Shown piece by piece: positions 21,098 to 31,060 of a stretch of DNA of 64,000 nt. Under the pieces are notes generated by a model that worked only from the letters and a program-made list of their open reading frames with translations, did no database searches and was not told the origin of the DNA. The number at the start of each line of letters is the position of its first letter. The first letter of the stretch is position 1. Source of the DNA: Ligustrum vulgare (lineage: Eukaryota > Streptophyta > Magnoliopsida > Lamiales > Oleaceae); assembly GCA_963555705.1 (NCBI GenBank), contig OY743187.1, positions 14,150,133-14,214,132 of the forward strand. Reading direction: 5' to 3'. Made by a program: the position numbers and the translations under genes.

Positions 21098-21868
21098 GAT
21101 AACAAAAATAGTGATAGAATTTCTTGGATTATTTATAATAAAAAAAAAGAAGAGAGAATTGTAATTGCAATCTCATATTGGTGAAAAACTTCAAGATTTT
21201 TTGAAGAAATCAAAGATAAAAAACATTTACAAATTTTCCTCGGTATATTAAATTATGCTGAAGAATTTATTAAAAATTGTGCCAAGTTAAAAAATTACTT
21301 TCTTTCAAAATAAAGGAAAAATGTAATGTGATCTTGGGATAGACAAGATCGCAAAAAAATCAGGAATGTAAAAGATGAATTAAAAAATCTATCAAAACTT
21401 ATTATTCCACAAGAAGAAGATTTCTTTATTCTTGAAACTGACGCTTCAGATAACTACTAGGGAGCAGTACTTAAGGTAAAAAAGAATCATAAAGAATATA
21501 AATGTAAAAGGAATTTTTCTTGTCCTGAAATACTTGCAGGATATACATCAGGAACATTCAAAGAAGTTGAAACGAGGTATGAAACAAATAGAAAAGAGCT
21601 CATTGCAGTGAAGCGAGGAGTACAAAAATATGAAGATTACTTGCTACCAAAAAAGTTCTTGATTAGAACTGATAATACACAAGTTAAAGCATTTTTAAAT
21701 AATAATGTTGATCCATCTATTGCCAATAGATACATTATCAGAATCCAGATATGGTTTTCATATTTCAAGTTTGATATTGAATATATTAAAGGACAGTCTA
21801 ATTTTCTTCTTGATTATCTTAGCAGAGATGGAGCTGAAGGAATTAAAGACAAAAGTCCAGATACTTGA
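21098..21868 (+). pseudogene. viral ORF2, connection and RNase H (broken)
   Basis: From 21098 to about 21400 the frame shifts several times; an LQSFLGLLNYA-like region is only partly readable across frames. From about 21400 one frame carries FILETDASDNY, a TAG at 21458, GAVLKVKKNHKEY, EVETRYETNRKELIAV, LIRTDNTQVKAFL and EYIKGQSNFLLDYLSRD: RNase H with its Asp/Glu residues. A TGA lies at 21327. The frame ends at 21868, overlapping ORF3. Confidence 0.8.
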
Positions 21869-22955
21869 ACTTAAAGTCTCTTGTTTGGAGATGCAAATTC
21901 AAAATATACAAGAAAGCCTTCTAAACAGTACCAAGATAGCCCATTCGGTAGAAAATACTTGTACAAAGTCTAGTAACCCTTCACCGAGTCTTATGAATAC
22001 TAGCGCTCTTCCCGAGGATAAAGGGAAAGACAAGATAATATTAGGAACCCCTTCACAGGGAAAAAATAATCCTAATGTTTGTACTGAAAATATGGAAACG
22101 GATACAAAGCCTTCATTCAAGAAGGATAATCAAGATACCAAGAAGGTTATGGAAACCTCTTCACAGAGGAATGAAATTGATTCCAAAAATCCAAAAGATG
22201 TGGTAAAAATTTGCCACGAACAAAAATTGTCAAACAAAGATAACTATGAAGAAGTTCTCTTCTTTATTATTATTTCCAATATACTGTCAGATTGGTATCT
22301 CGAAGTAGGGGAATGGATGAAGACCCTACACTATGGAAAATACAACAAGATAAATTTCTATCCAGGAGCGCCAGCCAATTGGATTCAAAACTGCTTTGAA
22401 CTAGGGAATATACTCTGCATATATCCAAGCTAAGATCTAAGGGAAATTTCACAACTTCCCATAGATGTTAAAAATGCAGTCCGAAGATTTACTGAAGTTA
22501 TCAAAAGTACGAACATATATATCTGATTCTTTTCAGCCACAATGGAATGGGATAAATATGAAGGAACAATAATCCTATCATTTCATTGTATCAAGATAGG
22601 GATCACAAACCAACACTTCTTACCAACTAGCCAAAAAGTTGTTCAGAATGGATATGAAGATATTGTTAACATGATTTCTTACAGAAGAGCTAAAGGATAT
22701 AAAGAAATATTTGATAATTTAAGTCAAGTTATTTATGAAAAAGAAAATATTTGGTTATATCATTCAGATAATCATGTAATCTACTCCAATACAAGATTGC
22801 CATCTAAAGAAGTAGATATTTGTGTATTGGACCACATACTTGAGAAAATTATTATCAATGAAGTAAGTGGAAGTGAAATTATGCTCAAAGAGCTATGCAA
22901 GATAATGTGGACCATCCAGAGCACAGGTGTGAACACTGTCTTGTTGAAGATATGA
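21828..22955 (+). pseudogene. viral ORF3, transactivator/viroplasmin-like
   Basis: ATG at 21828 starts a coiled-coil (MELKELKTKVQILELKVS, LEMQIQNIQESLL) and overlaps the end of RNase H. A polar linker rich in Ser, Lys and Asn follows, then a folded part (VLFFIIISNILSDWYLEVGEW, GAPANWIQNCFELG, and after two in-frame stops at 22431 and about 22524, EWDKYEGTIILSFHCIKIG). Length about 375 codons, position after RNase H and before the promoter match the reinitiation transactivator of caulimoviruses, but sequence similarity is weak by eye. Confidence 0.55.
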
Positions 22956-23332
22956 GTCATGCATCACTCGATAGTACAGAATTCCTAGTAGAGTTCTTTG
23001 ACTCAAGGATGGAAAATTAATGCTACCAAATAGTGACCCTTTATCACTACTTTAATAAAGTCATTTATTAAAGAAAAAATGTGGTCACTAAACAACAAGA
23101 AGATAACTGCCATGACAAAGACCATTCACTCACTACTTTATTAAAGAAAAGCTGTGGTATTTTGTCACAATCCGGAAGATAACCTGTCAAGAATTATTGA
23201 AGCCAGCTAGTAAGAAAAATAAATGCGCCGGAAAAAGTGGTTGATGACTACTCAACAAGAAATTTATTGCAGAAGAGATAAGGGTCCTTTCTTGTCACAA
23301 AAAAGGAGAGGAGGAAAATAATCCATGACCTC

Positions 23333-23340
23333 TATAAAAG
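23333..23340 (+). promoter_or_regulatory. TATA box of the viral pregenomic promoter
   Basis: CTATAAAAGGGGG after ORF3, in the position of the full-length transcript promoter (the 35S-type promoter of the family). TGATGACTACTCA about 90 bases upstream could be an activator site. The next about 700 bases are leader-like and non-coding. Confidence 0.65.
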
Positions 23341-23364
23341 GGGGAAGAGATTCAGTGAAGAGGC

Positions 23365-24140
23365 ATCCCGAAATATCTGAGTCAAGTACTTGTACTCTTT
23401 TATTCAAAACTTGTTTACACCACTTGTATTCAAGAAAAATATTGGTAGATAGTCTGAAGATATCAAAACTTGTAATAAGGTAATCACTTATGAAATTCTA
23501 AACTTCATAAGGTGAGTACCAAAGGTGTCTGTATATAGTTTTCAGTATGAACAATGTCAATCTATGAATGAAATGATGTTTGAGTTTTTACCAAAGCTTT
23601 TTTTAAAAAGGTTTTCGTTAAGTTTCTCATGACCCCCGACAGTATTGATATTTTCCAAAATGAGTTTTCTTCTTTGAAGAATCTGTTGCTCAGCATAAAT
23701 CCCATCAGCCTTTTGATGAGTTGTGGCATTTTGGGATAATATTGGAACTTTGTTTCAGTTTTAAAACTTGTTTTTAAAACGTATAGTTTTGGAAAAGTTC
23801 TAAGGTTTTCCTGAAAGGAGTCGAGATAGGGGTGAAAATAGATACTCTGAATACTGTGAGATAGCGTCTGTGGAAACATGACTAGTTCTCTAGAGTGAGA
23901 AATGCAACCTTGATTGAAAAAGTTTTTGCAGAAGCAGTTGTGGACCCAATTTATTAAAAAACATCTAATATTCATTTGATTCAAATGATTGATTGAGTAC
24001 ATGTAAGGCAGCTATAGGACGACACTGGAGGGAAAACCTGCTTATCTCTATTTGATTACTGTAAGCTTACTTACTGCCATTTACATACTTTGATTACATG
24101 CTTTTAATCATATGCTTCTACATGCTTGTTATTTTTAATT
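23365..24140 (+). other. viral leader region
   Basis: Downstream of the TATA box and before the first small ORF. No long frame on the plus strand. A minus-strand frame at 23562-24002 is a shadow. Long leader hairpins are usual in the family but I could not define one. Confidence 0.4.
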
Positions 24141-24281
24141 ATGAACAATGATGATAGAGAAGATATTGAGAGACTTAGAATAGTTAAAGATAATACCTTT
24201 GATTTAAGATCCAGAGAGATAGAAAAACTTCTCAGAGAGTTAAAACAAGAAAATAATCAAGAAAAGTGGGAAAAATACTAA
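24141..24281 (+). CDS. small leader ORF, 46 residues
   Basis: Uninterrupted ATG-to-TAA frame, MNNDDREDIERLRIVKDN and onward, highly charged and probably helical (LRSREIEKLLRELKQENN). Composition matches the viral ORFs. Function not known. Confidence 0.35.
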   Translation: MNNDDREDIERLRIVKDNTFDLRSREIEKLLRELKQENNQEKWEKY

Positions 24282-24438
24282 ATATCATCAGATATCATCA
24301 GTACGAACAACAATAACATCTAATTTGGTTACAAGAAAATACTGAATACTGAAATAAGATTCTATGGTTTTTATGAACCTTAGATCAAGAAAATAGAATA
24401 GTTAGACATAATCCTGATCAACCTGATCATTTGAATTT

Positions 24439-24771
24439 GTGAACACTTCACAAGCATCCACTTCTAGTTATTGTGATAAACTGTATTTGGATGATAAAGA
24501 TATTTCTTTTTTATTAACTATTACTGAAAAATATCAAGGCATATATTCTATTACCCAATCCAAATTAGAAGAAATATATAAAGATATTGATTACGCTTGC
24601 GTAAATAATATAAGATTCAACCTTGTTGAAATTGCCAAAAATATAAATATAGTTTATAATAAATCACTCGAACATAAGGATATAGAAGAAGAAGTATCGG
24701 AAGGAATAGTATTAAGATGTATAACTAAGAAAAATCATCCCAAAACCTTTGAAAAAATTATCAAAATATAA
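24439..24771 (+). CDS. leader-region ORF, 110 residues, unknown
   Basis: Intact frame beginning MNTSQASTSSYCDKLYL and containing YSITQSKLEEIYKDIDYACV and NINIVYNKSLEHKDIEEEV. The Lys/Ile/Asn-rich codon use matches the neighbouring viral genes, so it is probably viral; a GTG or earlier start is possible. I know no family for it. That it is unbroken while the main genes are broken may simply reflect its shortness. Confidence 0.4.
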   Translation: MNTSQASTSSYCDKLYLDDKDISFLLTITEKYQGIYSITQSKLEEIYKDIDYACVNNIRFNLVEIAKNINIVYNKSLEHKDIEEEVSEGIVLRCITKKNHPKTFEKIIKI

Positions 24772-25544
24772 AGAGTATTTAGAACAATTGAAAGAGTTAC
24801 GAAAAGTCCAAATAATTAGTCTTGAATAAAATCAACCAAAATAAAGAAAGGATATACTTTGCAATTTATTCATTAAGGATAATTTTGACTTTTCAATAGA
24901 GAGGTCTATATTATTAAAGTTATTGATTGCCAAGTCTATTTAACTAAAAGTCTGTTTCTTTTTTCTTCCTTCTCCTTTTCATCTCTAACAAATGGAGTGA
25001 CTGGCATTTTTTCTCTACAGAAACTCTACAAGAACCAGCTCTCGATTCCAACTCCATTTTTTTTGCCAAAACAGGTAAATTTCCGATGTGGTGTTGGCAT
25101 GTTTTCCATTTATTTTAATTTTTTTTCGATTTCTCATCGCTGTCTCCTCTTTTTTTGTTGTTTCTAGAAGAAACGTCGATATCGGAGCTTAAGATTGCCA
25201 GTTATCTCGTCCGAAAGTGTAATAGGTATGATTTTATACGATGCGATCTGAGGTCTTTTGTAGAACAGATAAAGATTTGAACGTTGTGTGAAAACGAAAC
25301 CCACCTATGCTTCTTGCAGATTTTTAAATTTTAAATTTTTTGAAATGTTGAAGACTGAAAATTAAAGCAAGAAAGGCTGCCCACTGAATAGAACTTATTG
25401 ATAATCTAAAAATTGAAAAATTTGAACAAGATCTGCAATTGGATCAGTAAGTTTTATTTTACTTAATTTCTTTTGTTTGGGATTTCTTATTTGTGGAATC
25501 TAGAAAATGAGAATTTTATTGGTTTGGAAGTTTGATTATCTTTA

Positions 25545-25657
25545 GAGATTTGAACACAGAGCTAATATATAAATCAATGTCCAGATCTCTCCTTCCAGAA
25601 GAGAAGTATCACAGTTTTGCTAATTCAACAATCCATGACTTACTAGAGAAAATAGTG
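25545..25657 (+). pseudogene. captured exon fragment resembling frataxin
   Basis: After a TATCTTTAG acceptor-like site the sequence reads, in one frame, SRSLLPEEKYHSFANSTIHD then LLEKIV, followed by GTAACT, a donor-like site. Plant mitochondrial frataxin has a closely similar segment (LLxEDEFHRLADSTIHDLLEKLE as I recall it), the first helix of the frataxin fold, which binds iron for Fe-S cluster assembly. The rest of the gene was not found, and nearby DNA from 25000 looks like its leader and introns (AACAG|GTAAA at about 25073). This is most likely a gene piece picked up by the Helitron, not a working gene. Confidence 0.6.
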
Positions 25658-25955
25658 GTAACTCTATCTCTGGATCATTTCAAGCTCAACCTATTCCATT
25701 ATTTTTTATGATAAATGATGGCAATCATATGTATTTGTTTCAAGTATTTGTGGTATTTGTGTACATGGTTTGAATTTTATTAGAGTGGGATCTGTTCTTA
25801 TTAAAATTGTTAAGTTTAGTTGATTAGGACAATCATAAAGGCTTTTATTTTGATTTTAGCATTATGTGAATTTCAAAGTATTATTTGTTTAAACAGAATT
25901 TACATAGCACTTTCACACTTTTGCCACTTTCTCCTCTCCAAAAGATAAAGGATAA

Positions 25956-26231
25956 TGTTGGAGTCTTGCATCCCATATTGATAATATGGAAATAAAAAGA
26001 AATGAACAAAAATCTAAAGGGAAAGAAAAGCAAGAAGGCAGTTAGTTAGTTGTTAGTTAAAATAGTTATTTTTGTTATTTATTAGCTCATGGTATACACA
26101 CGGTACAAATTATGAAAATTGAATTAATGAGAGTTCTTCAGTGAAGGAGGATAAAATTTCATCCTCAATCTTTTTCTTGGATCCATTTTTTGTTTGCTTT
26201 CTTCTTTCGGTTCTTGATCCACAATTCAACA
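25956..26231 (+). repeat. 5' LTR of the copia
   Basis: 276 bases, TGTTGGAGTC to TTCAACA. Contains an ATTAATGAGAGTTCTTCAG-type R-region and the TTTTTCTTGGATCC end. Confidence 0.95.
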
Positions 26232-26243
26232 TGGTATCAGAGC
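26232..26243 (+). other. tRNA-Met primer-binding site of the copia
   Basis: TGGTATCAGAGC immediately after the 5' LTR. Confidence 0.95.
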
Positions 26244-26329
26244 TATCCAATTGAAGACTTCCGCAACTATCTGCTTGTGATCTGCAAGAACTAACTCAGA
26301 TTAGAAATTCTGCTCTGGAATTTTTTTTA

Positions 26330-27214
26330 ATGGCTACTGATGATTCACTCTTAGACTCTACTACAAATACAAGAAATTCTTCAACCAATCCTTCAGATGA
26401 TTCCTCAAGTCCATATTATCTCCATCCTAGTGACAATCCTGGTGCTTTACTGGTATCAGAAACCTTCAATGGAGAGAACTACGTGGCATGGAGTAGATCT
26501 GTTGTTATGGCCTTTACAGTCAAAAACAAGGTAAAGTTTATTGATGGTTCAATTTCTCCTCCTACTGATCAGATTGTGAATCACACGGCATGGCTGCGTA
26601 CGAACAATCTGGTGCTTTCTTGGTTGATGAATTCAATCAACAAAGATATAAGGAACAGTTTATTGTTTGTGGCATCAGCTGTTGATCTCTGGAATGAGCT
26701 AAAAACAAGGTATCTGAGAAGTGATGGACCAAGAGTCTTCCACCTTGAAAAGTCCCTCAGTTGTATCAGTCAAGGATCTTCTTCTATCACAGAGTATTTT
26801 AGCTCTTTTAAAACTCTATGGGATGAGTATACCAGTTATAGGCCATTTCCCACGTGCACATGTGGTAAAATGGCATCATGCAGCTGTGAGTTGTTCAAGT
26901 TTCTACAGAATAGGCAACAATCTGATTATGTGCTGAAATTTTTGGTTGGACTAAATGATTCCATTGCACCAGTTAGAAGTCAGTTACTCCTAACAGTGCC
27001 ACTACCCAGTATGTCAAAAGTCTTTTCCATATTGCTGCAAGAAGAAAGCCAGAGACAACTAACCAACACTAGTATATACAATGAAACACGTGCCTTGATG
27101 GAAAAACACCCAAACCAACAGACTTATCAGCCAAAATCATTTAAAGACAGATCAAAGGCATCTGGTCCACATTGCACTTATTGTGGGTATAATGGACATA
27201 GAGTAGACAAATGA
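26330..27214 (+). pseudogene. copia gag, ended by a stop in the zinc knuckle
   Basis: 294 codons with the copia gag layout: an N-terminal Ser/Asn-rich part, FNGENYVAWSRSVVMAF (the UBN2/DUF4219-like start), ITEYFSSFKTLWDEY and a Cys-rich CTCGKMASCSCELF insert. It ends at HCTYCGYNGHRVDK followed by TGA where the last Cys of CX2CX4HX4C should stand. The same frame continues with FQLHGYPPNW. So one point change cuts nucleic-acid binding and the gag-pol frame. Confidence 0.93.
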
Positions 27215-28099
27215 TTTCAGCTGCATGGATATCCTCCAAACTGGTCCGGACCAAAAGGGAAAAGAAGCACATCTGCTCATGCCACATTTGCAAATCAAGA
27301 GGCCTCCAATCTAAATTGTGATGAGCAACCAAAATTTTCTTTTACTCCAGAAGAATTTCAGAAGCTAATGACGCTTGCCAATTCAACACCATCTGATCCA
27401 CCTACCCAGAACAATACCAGATCAGCTGCTAATTTCGCCTCCACATCCCATTTTTCTGGTAATGTGTCATACTTTACTCATTGTGCATTTAATTCTTTCA
27501 AGAAAAACTCTTGGATTCTTGATACGGGTGCAACAGATCACATGATATGTTCCCCTCTCTTTTATCACACCACACCTCAACCAATAAATGCATTCGTCCA
27601 TCTTCCAAATGGTCTAAAAGTCGCTGCATCCCATATTGGAACTATACACCTATCAAATTCCATATTTCTTCATGATGTATTGTGTGTTCCTACCTTCTCC
27701 TTCAACTTACTATCTGTATCTAAACTTACCAACAGATCACACCTTCGTCTCACCTTTACTGGTTCTAAATGCATTCTACAGGACCAATCAATGAAGAAGA
27801 TGATTGGGATTGCATTTGAGAAAGAAGGACTCTATCACTTTACACAAGATTCTCTAAAGATTCAATCTAGCAAGCAAACCATGCTCACACTTTCTGCCTT
27901 TGCTGTTCCTCAGTCACAGTTAGATCTTTGGCATTGTAGACTAGGACATGTCTCTAGTTCTAGATTGCCTTCTCTCAAACAAATAGATCCATCTATTAAT
28001 ATTGATTGTACTCATGTATGTGAAATATGCCCTCTAGCAAAGCAAAGAAAACTTTCATTTCCTGTACTCAGAGTAAATCGAATAAAATGTTTGATTTGA
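27215..28099 (+). pseudogene. copia protease and pre-integrase region
   Basis: The frame at 27368-28099 holds the protease SWILDTGATDHMICSP with its D-T-G-A active site, a FNLLSVSKLTNRSHL linker and the pre-integrase zinc region LDLWHCRLGHVSSSRL to CEICPLAKQRKLSFP (H-X3-H then C-X2-C). A frameshift at about 28050 moves integrase into another frame. Confidence 0.93.
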
Positions 28100-28607
28100 T
28101 CCATTGTGATATTTGGGGGCCCTTTGGCACAATCTCTTATTCTAGTTTTAGGTACTTTCTAACTATAGTAGACGATTTCACAAGATGCACTTGGGTTTAC
28201 ATGATGAAAGCAAAATCAGAAACTTCATTCCTACTCAAATCCTTTTACAAAATGGCAAAAACCCAATTTTCTACCATTATCAAAACCATAAGAACTGATA
28301 ATGGTCCTGAATTCCTCCTCACAAAATTCTACACCAAAAATGGCATATTACACCAAATAAGTTGTGTAGAGACTCCACAACAAAATGGCGTGGTCGAAAG
28401 AAAACACCAACACCTTCTAAGCACAGCTAGAGCACTTATGTCCTGAATTCCTCCTCACAAAATTCTACACCAAAAATGGCATATTACACCAAATAAGTTG
28501 TGTAAAGACTCCACAACAAAATGGCGTGGTCGAAAGAAAACACCAACACCTTCTAAGCACAGCTAGAGCACTTATGTTTCAAGCCAAAATGCCTCTCAGT
28601 TTTTGGA
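28027..28607 (+). pseudogene. copia integrase core, duplicated by 136 bases
   Basis: Integrase core with the first Asp in HCDIWGPFG, RTDNGPEF with the second Asp, and [18 protein letters not shown] with the Glu, the D,D-35-E triad. The segment 28305-28440 is repeated at once as 28441-28576. The unit is not divisible by three, so the frame stops at the junction and the catalytic Glu exists twice. Confidence 0.93.
28305..28576 (+). repeat. 136-base tandem duplication in integrase
   Basis: Copies 28305-28440 and 28441-28576 both begin TCCTGAATTCCTCC and end GAGCACTTATG; only one substitution was noticed (GTGTAGAGAC versus GTGTAAAGAC). Near identity implies a recent slippage or unequal exchange. 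Confidence 0.95.
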
Positions 28608-30886
28608 GTGATTGTGTGCTTGCTGCTGCACACATCATCAACAGAATACCTACCCCCCTTCTACAAAATAAAACCCTCCTTTGAGATGTTGTTCAATAAA
28701 GCGCCAAACTTATCCCACCTCAAAGTATTCGGTTGTCTTTGTTTTGCCTCTTCCTTGACACAACACAGACATAAATTTGACTCAAGATCTTTGAAATGTC
28801 TATTTCTTGGATATCCTTCCAATTTCAAAGGATATAAACTTATGGATCTCAATTCAAACAAAATATTCGTCTCTAGAAATGTCATTTTCCATGAAAACAA
28901 ATTCCCATTCAAATCTCTTCCATCCCATTCTGAAACTTACTCACCATTATTTCCTCATTCAGACTACTTTCCTGATATTTGCATTCCTAACTCATCCTCA
29001 CTTTTAGTTCCATCTGTCCCAAATCACTCTGATAATTCCCCTGATATTTCTCCACCTCTTCATACTAATCCCAGCATCCTTAATTCCCCACTTCCTCATA
29101 CTGATATTTCACACCCTCATGCTAATTCTTTACTTCCTCATACTGAAACCTCACTTCCACTTCGAAAATCTGGTAGAGTAAAGAACACACCTGCTCATCT
29201 AAAAGACTACTACTGTGGTAATGTCCATTCATCCCCAAATTCCCTTTCTCTTAAACATTCTTCATCTACCAACACCACATATCCTATTCAACAATTTTTA
29301 TCTAAAAGACTATCCAGAACACATAAAGTCTTTTCAGCATCCATCTCAAACTCATTCGAACCTAAAACCTTCAAACAAGCCTCTCAAATACCTGAATGGA
29401 AAGCTGCAATGCAGCATGAAATTAAAGCTCTAGAGTTAAACAAAACTTGGGAACTCATTACTCTTCCAAAAGACAAGGTCGCCATTGGTTGCAAATGGGT
29501 TTTTCGCATTAAATATAAGGCTGATGGAACCATTGAACGTTATAAAGCACGTCTAGTGGCAAAGGGTTATACTCAACAGGAAGGGCTGGACTTCTTTGAC
29601 ACATTTTCCCCTATTGCCAAAATCACTTACATCCGTCTTCTTCTTGCTGTGGCTGCAGCTAGGAATTGGCATCTTCACCAATTAGATGTCAATAATGCGT
29701 TTTTACACGGAGATCTCCACGAAGAGGTATATATGGAGTTACCCCTGGTGAGAATGGAAATGGTGATCACAGAGTTTGCAAACTCTTGAAAAGCTTATAT
29801 GGTCTTAAGCAGGCATCTTGCCAATGGTTTGAAAAATTATCTGTTGCTCTTATTGATTATGGTTTTACTTAAGGGAATTCTGACTCCTCTCTATTCATCA
29901 AGAAATCAGCCTATTCTTTCATTGCTCTCTTGGTTTATGTAGATGATATTCTTCTAGCCAGCAATGATCTTGAGGAAATCCAGAACTTGAAGTCTTTTCT
30001 ACATGATAAATTTACTATCAAAGACCTTGGCCAGCTCAAATATTTTATTGGATTGGAAATTGCAAGATCAAAAACTGGTATTTCTATCTGCCAAAGGAAA
30101 TACGCGATTGACATCCTTGAAGACAGTGGCCTCCTTGGGTCAAAACCTGTTGCTTTCCCCATGGAATCTACTCTTAAACTATCAGCTTCTAATTCAAACT
30201 TATATGAAGACCCTTCCAGTTATCGGAGACTCATTGGTAGACTATTATATTTGACCATTACAAGACCTTATCTTGCCTATTCAGTCCAGGTTCTCAGTCA
30301 ATTTCTGAAATCCCCAGCCATCAGTCATTATCAGGCAGCAACTCGTGTGTTAAGATATCTGAAAGCTACACCAGGACAAAGTCTCCTTTTTCCTTCTACT
30401 TCAGATTTGCATCTAAAGGTGTTCTCGGATATTGATTGGGCAGGATGTATTGACACTCGTAGAAGCATCACTGGCTTTGCAATTTTTCTTGGAAGTTCTT
30501 TAATTTCATGGAAATCAAAGAAGCAAGCCACAATCAGTCGCTCCTCGGAAGAAGCAGAATACAAGGCCCTTGCATCCACTACATGTGAAATTCAATGGCT
30601 TCTCTATGCTCTTCAAGACCTGCACACTGATCATCCCCAGCCAACCTCACTCTATACGGACAGCAAATCAGCATTATCGATAGCTACTAATCCAGTTCAT
30701 CATGAGAGAACAAAGCATATCCAAATTGATTGCCATCTTGTTCGGGAAAAATTACATGAAAAAGTCATTAACATTTTCTATGTTCCTTCTAAACTTCAAC
30801 TAGCCGATATGTTTACTAAGCCTCTTGGTTCTTTACCTTTCCATCACAATCTTTGCAAGATGAACATTCTTAACATACATGCTCAT
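28608..30886 (+). pseudogene. copia integrase end, RT and RNase H
   Basis: 28608-29789 gives the integrase C terminus ([30 protein letters not shown]) and the first half of RVT_2 ([51 protein letters not shown]). A frameshift near 29745 and a TAA near 29868 follow. 29930-31000 holds VYVDDILLASND with the catalytic YVDD, FSDIDWAGCIDTRRSITGFA and SSEEAEYKALASTTCE of RNase H, and ATNPVHHERTKHIQIDCHLV. The second half is unbroken; the frame runs on into the polypurine tract and LTR. Confidence 0.93.
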
Positions 30887-30892
30887 CTTGAG

Positions 30893-30910
30893 GGGGGGGG
30901 GGGGGGGGGG
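30893..30910 (+). other. all-G polypurine tract
   Basis: About 18 consecutive G directly before the 3' LTR (TGAGGGG...TGTTGG). Copia polypurine tracts are usually mixed purine and shorter; this one has probably expanded by slippage, and its length may be miscounted in sequencing. Confidence 0.85.
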
Positions 30911-31060
30911 TGTTGGAGTCTTGCATCCCATATTGATAATATGGAAATAAAAAGAAATGAACAAAAATCAAAAGGGAAAGAAAAGCAAGAAGGCAGTTAG
31001 TTAGTTGTTAGTTAAAATAGTTATTTTTGTTATTCTTGTTATTCATTAGCTCGTGGTATA

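Larger units (their letters stand above)
16626..24780 (+). mobile_element. endogenous pararetrovirus (Caulimoviridae), full gene set, inactivated
   Basis: A plant pararetrovirus integrated in the chromosome. Order along the plus strand: small ORF, tRNA-Met primer site (16920), ORF1 with coat protein, movement protein and a retropepsin-like domain (16956-19867), ORF2 with protease, reverse transcriptase and RNase H (19855-21868), ORF3 of transactivator/inclusion-body type (21828-22955), a TATA box (23333) and two leader ORFs. There is no integrase and there are no LTRs, which separates it from Ty3/gypsy. The coat-then-movement order in one ORF and a separate third ORF resemble cavemoviruses and solendoviruses. 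About a dozen stops plus frameshifts make it non-functional. Exact integration edges are not visible. Confidence 0.85.

Noticed and set aside
23562..24002. 146-codon minus-strand frame in the viral leader
   Set aside because: Opposite to all viral genes, no motif, and leader sequence is expected here.
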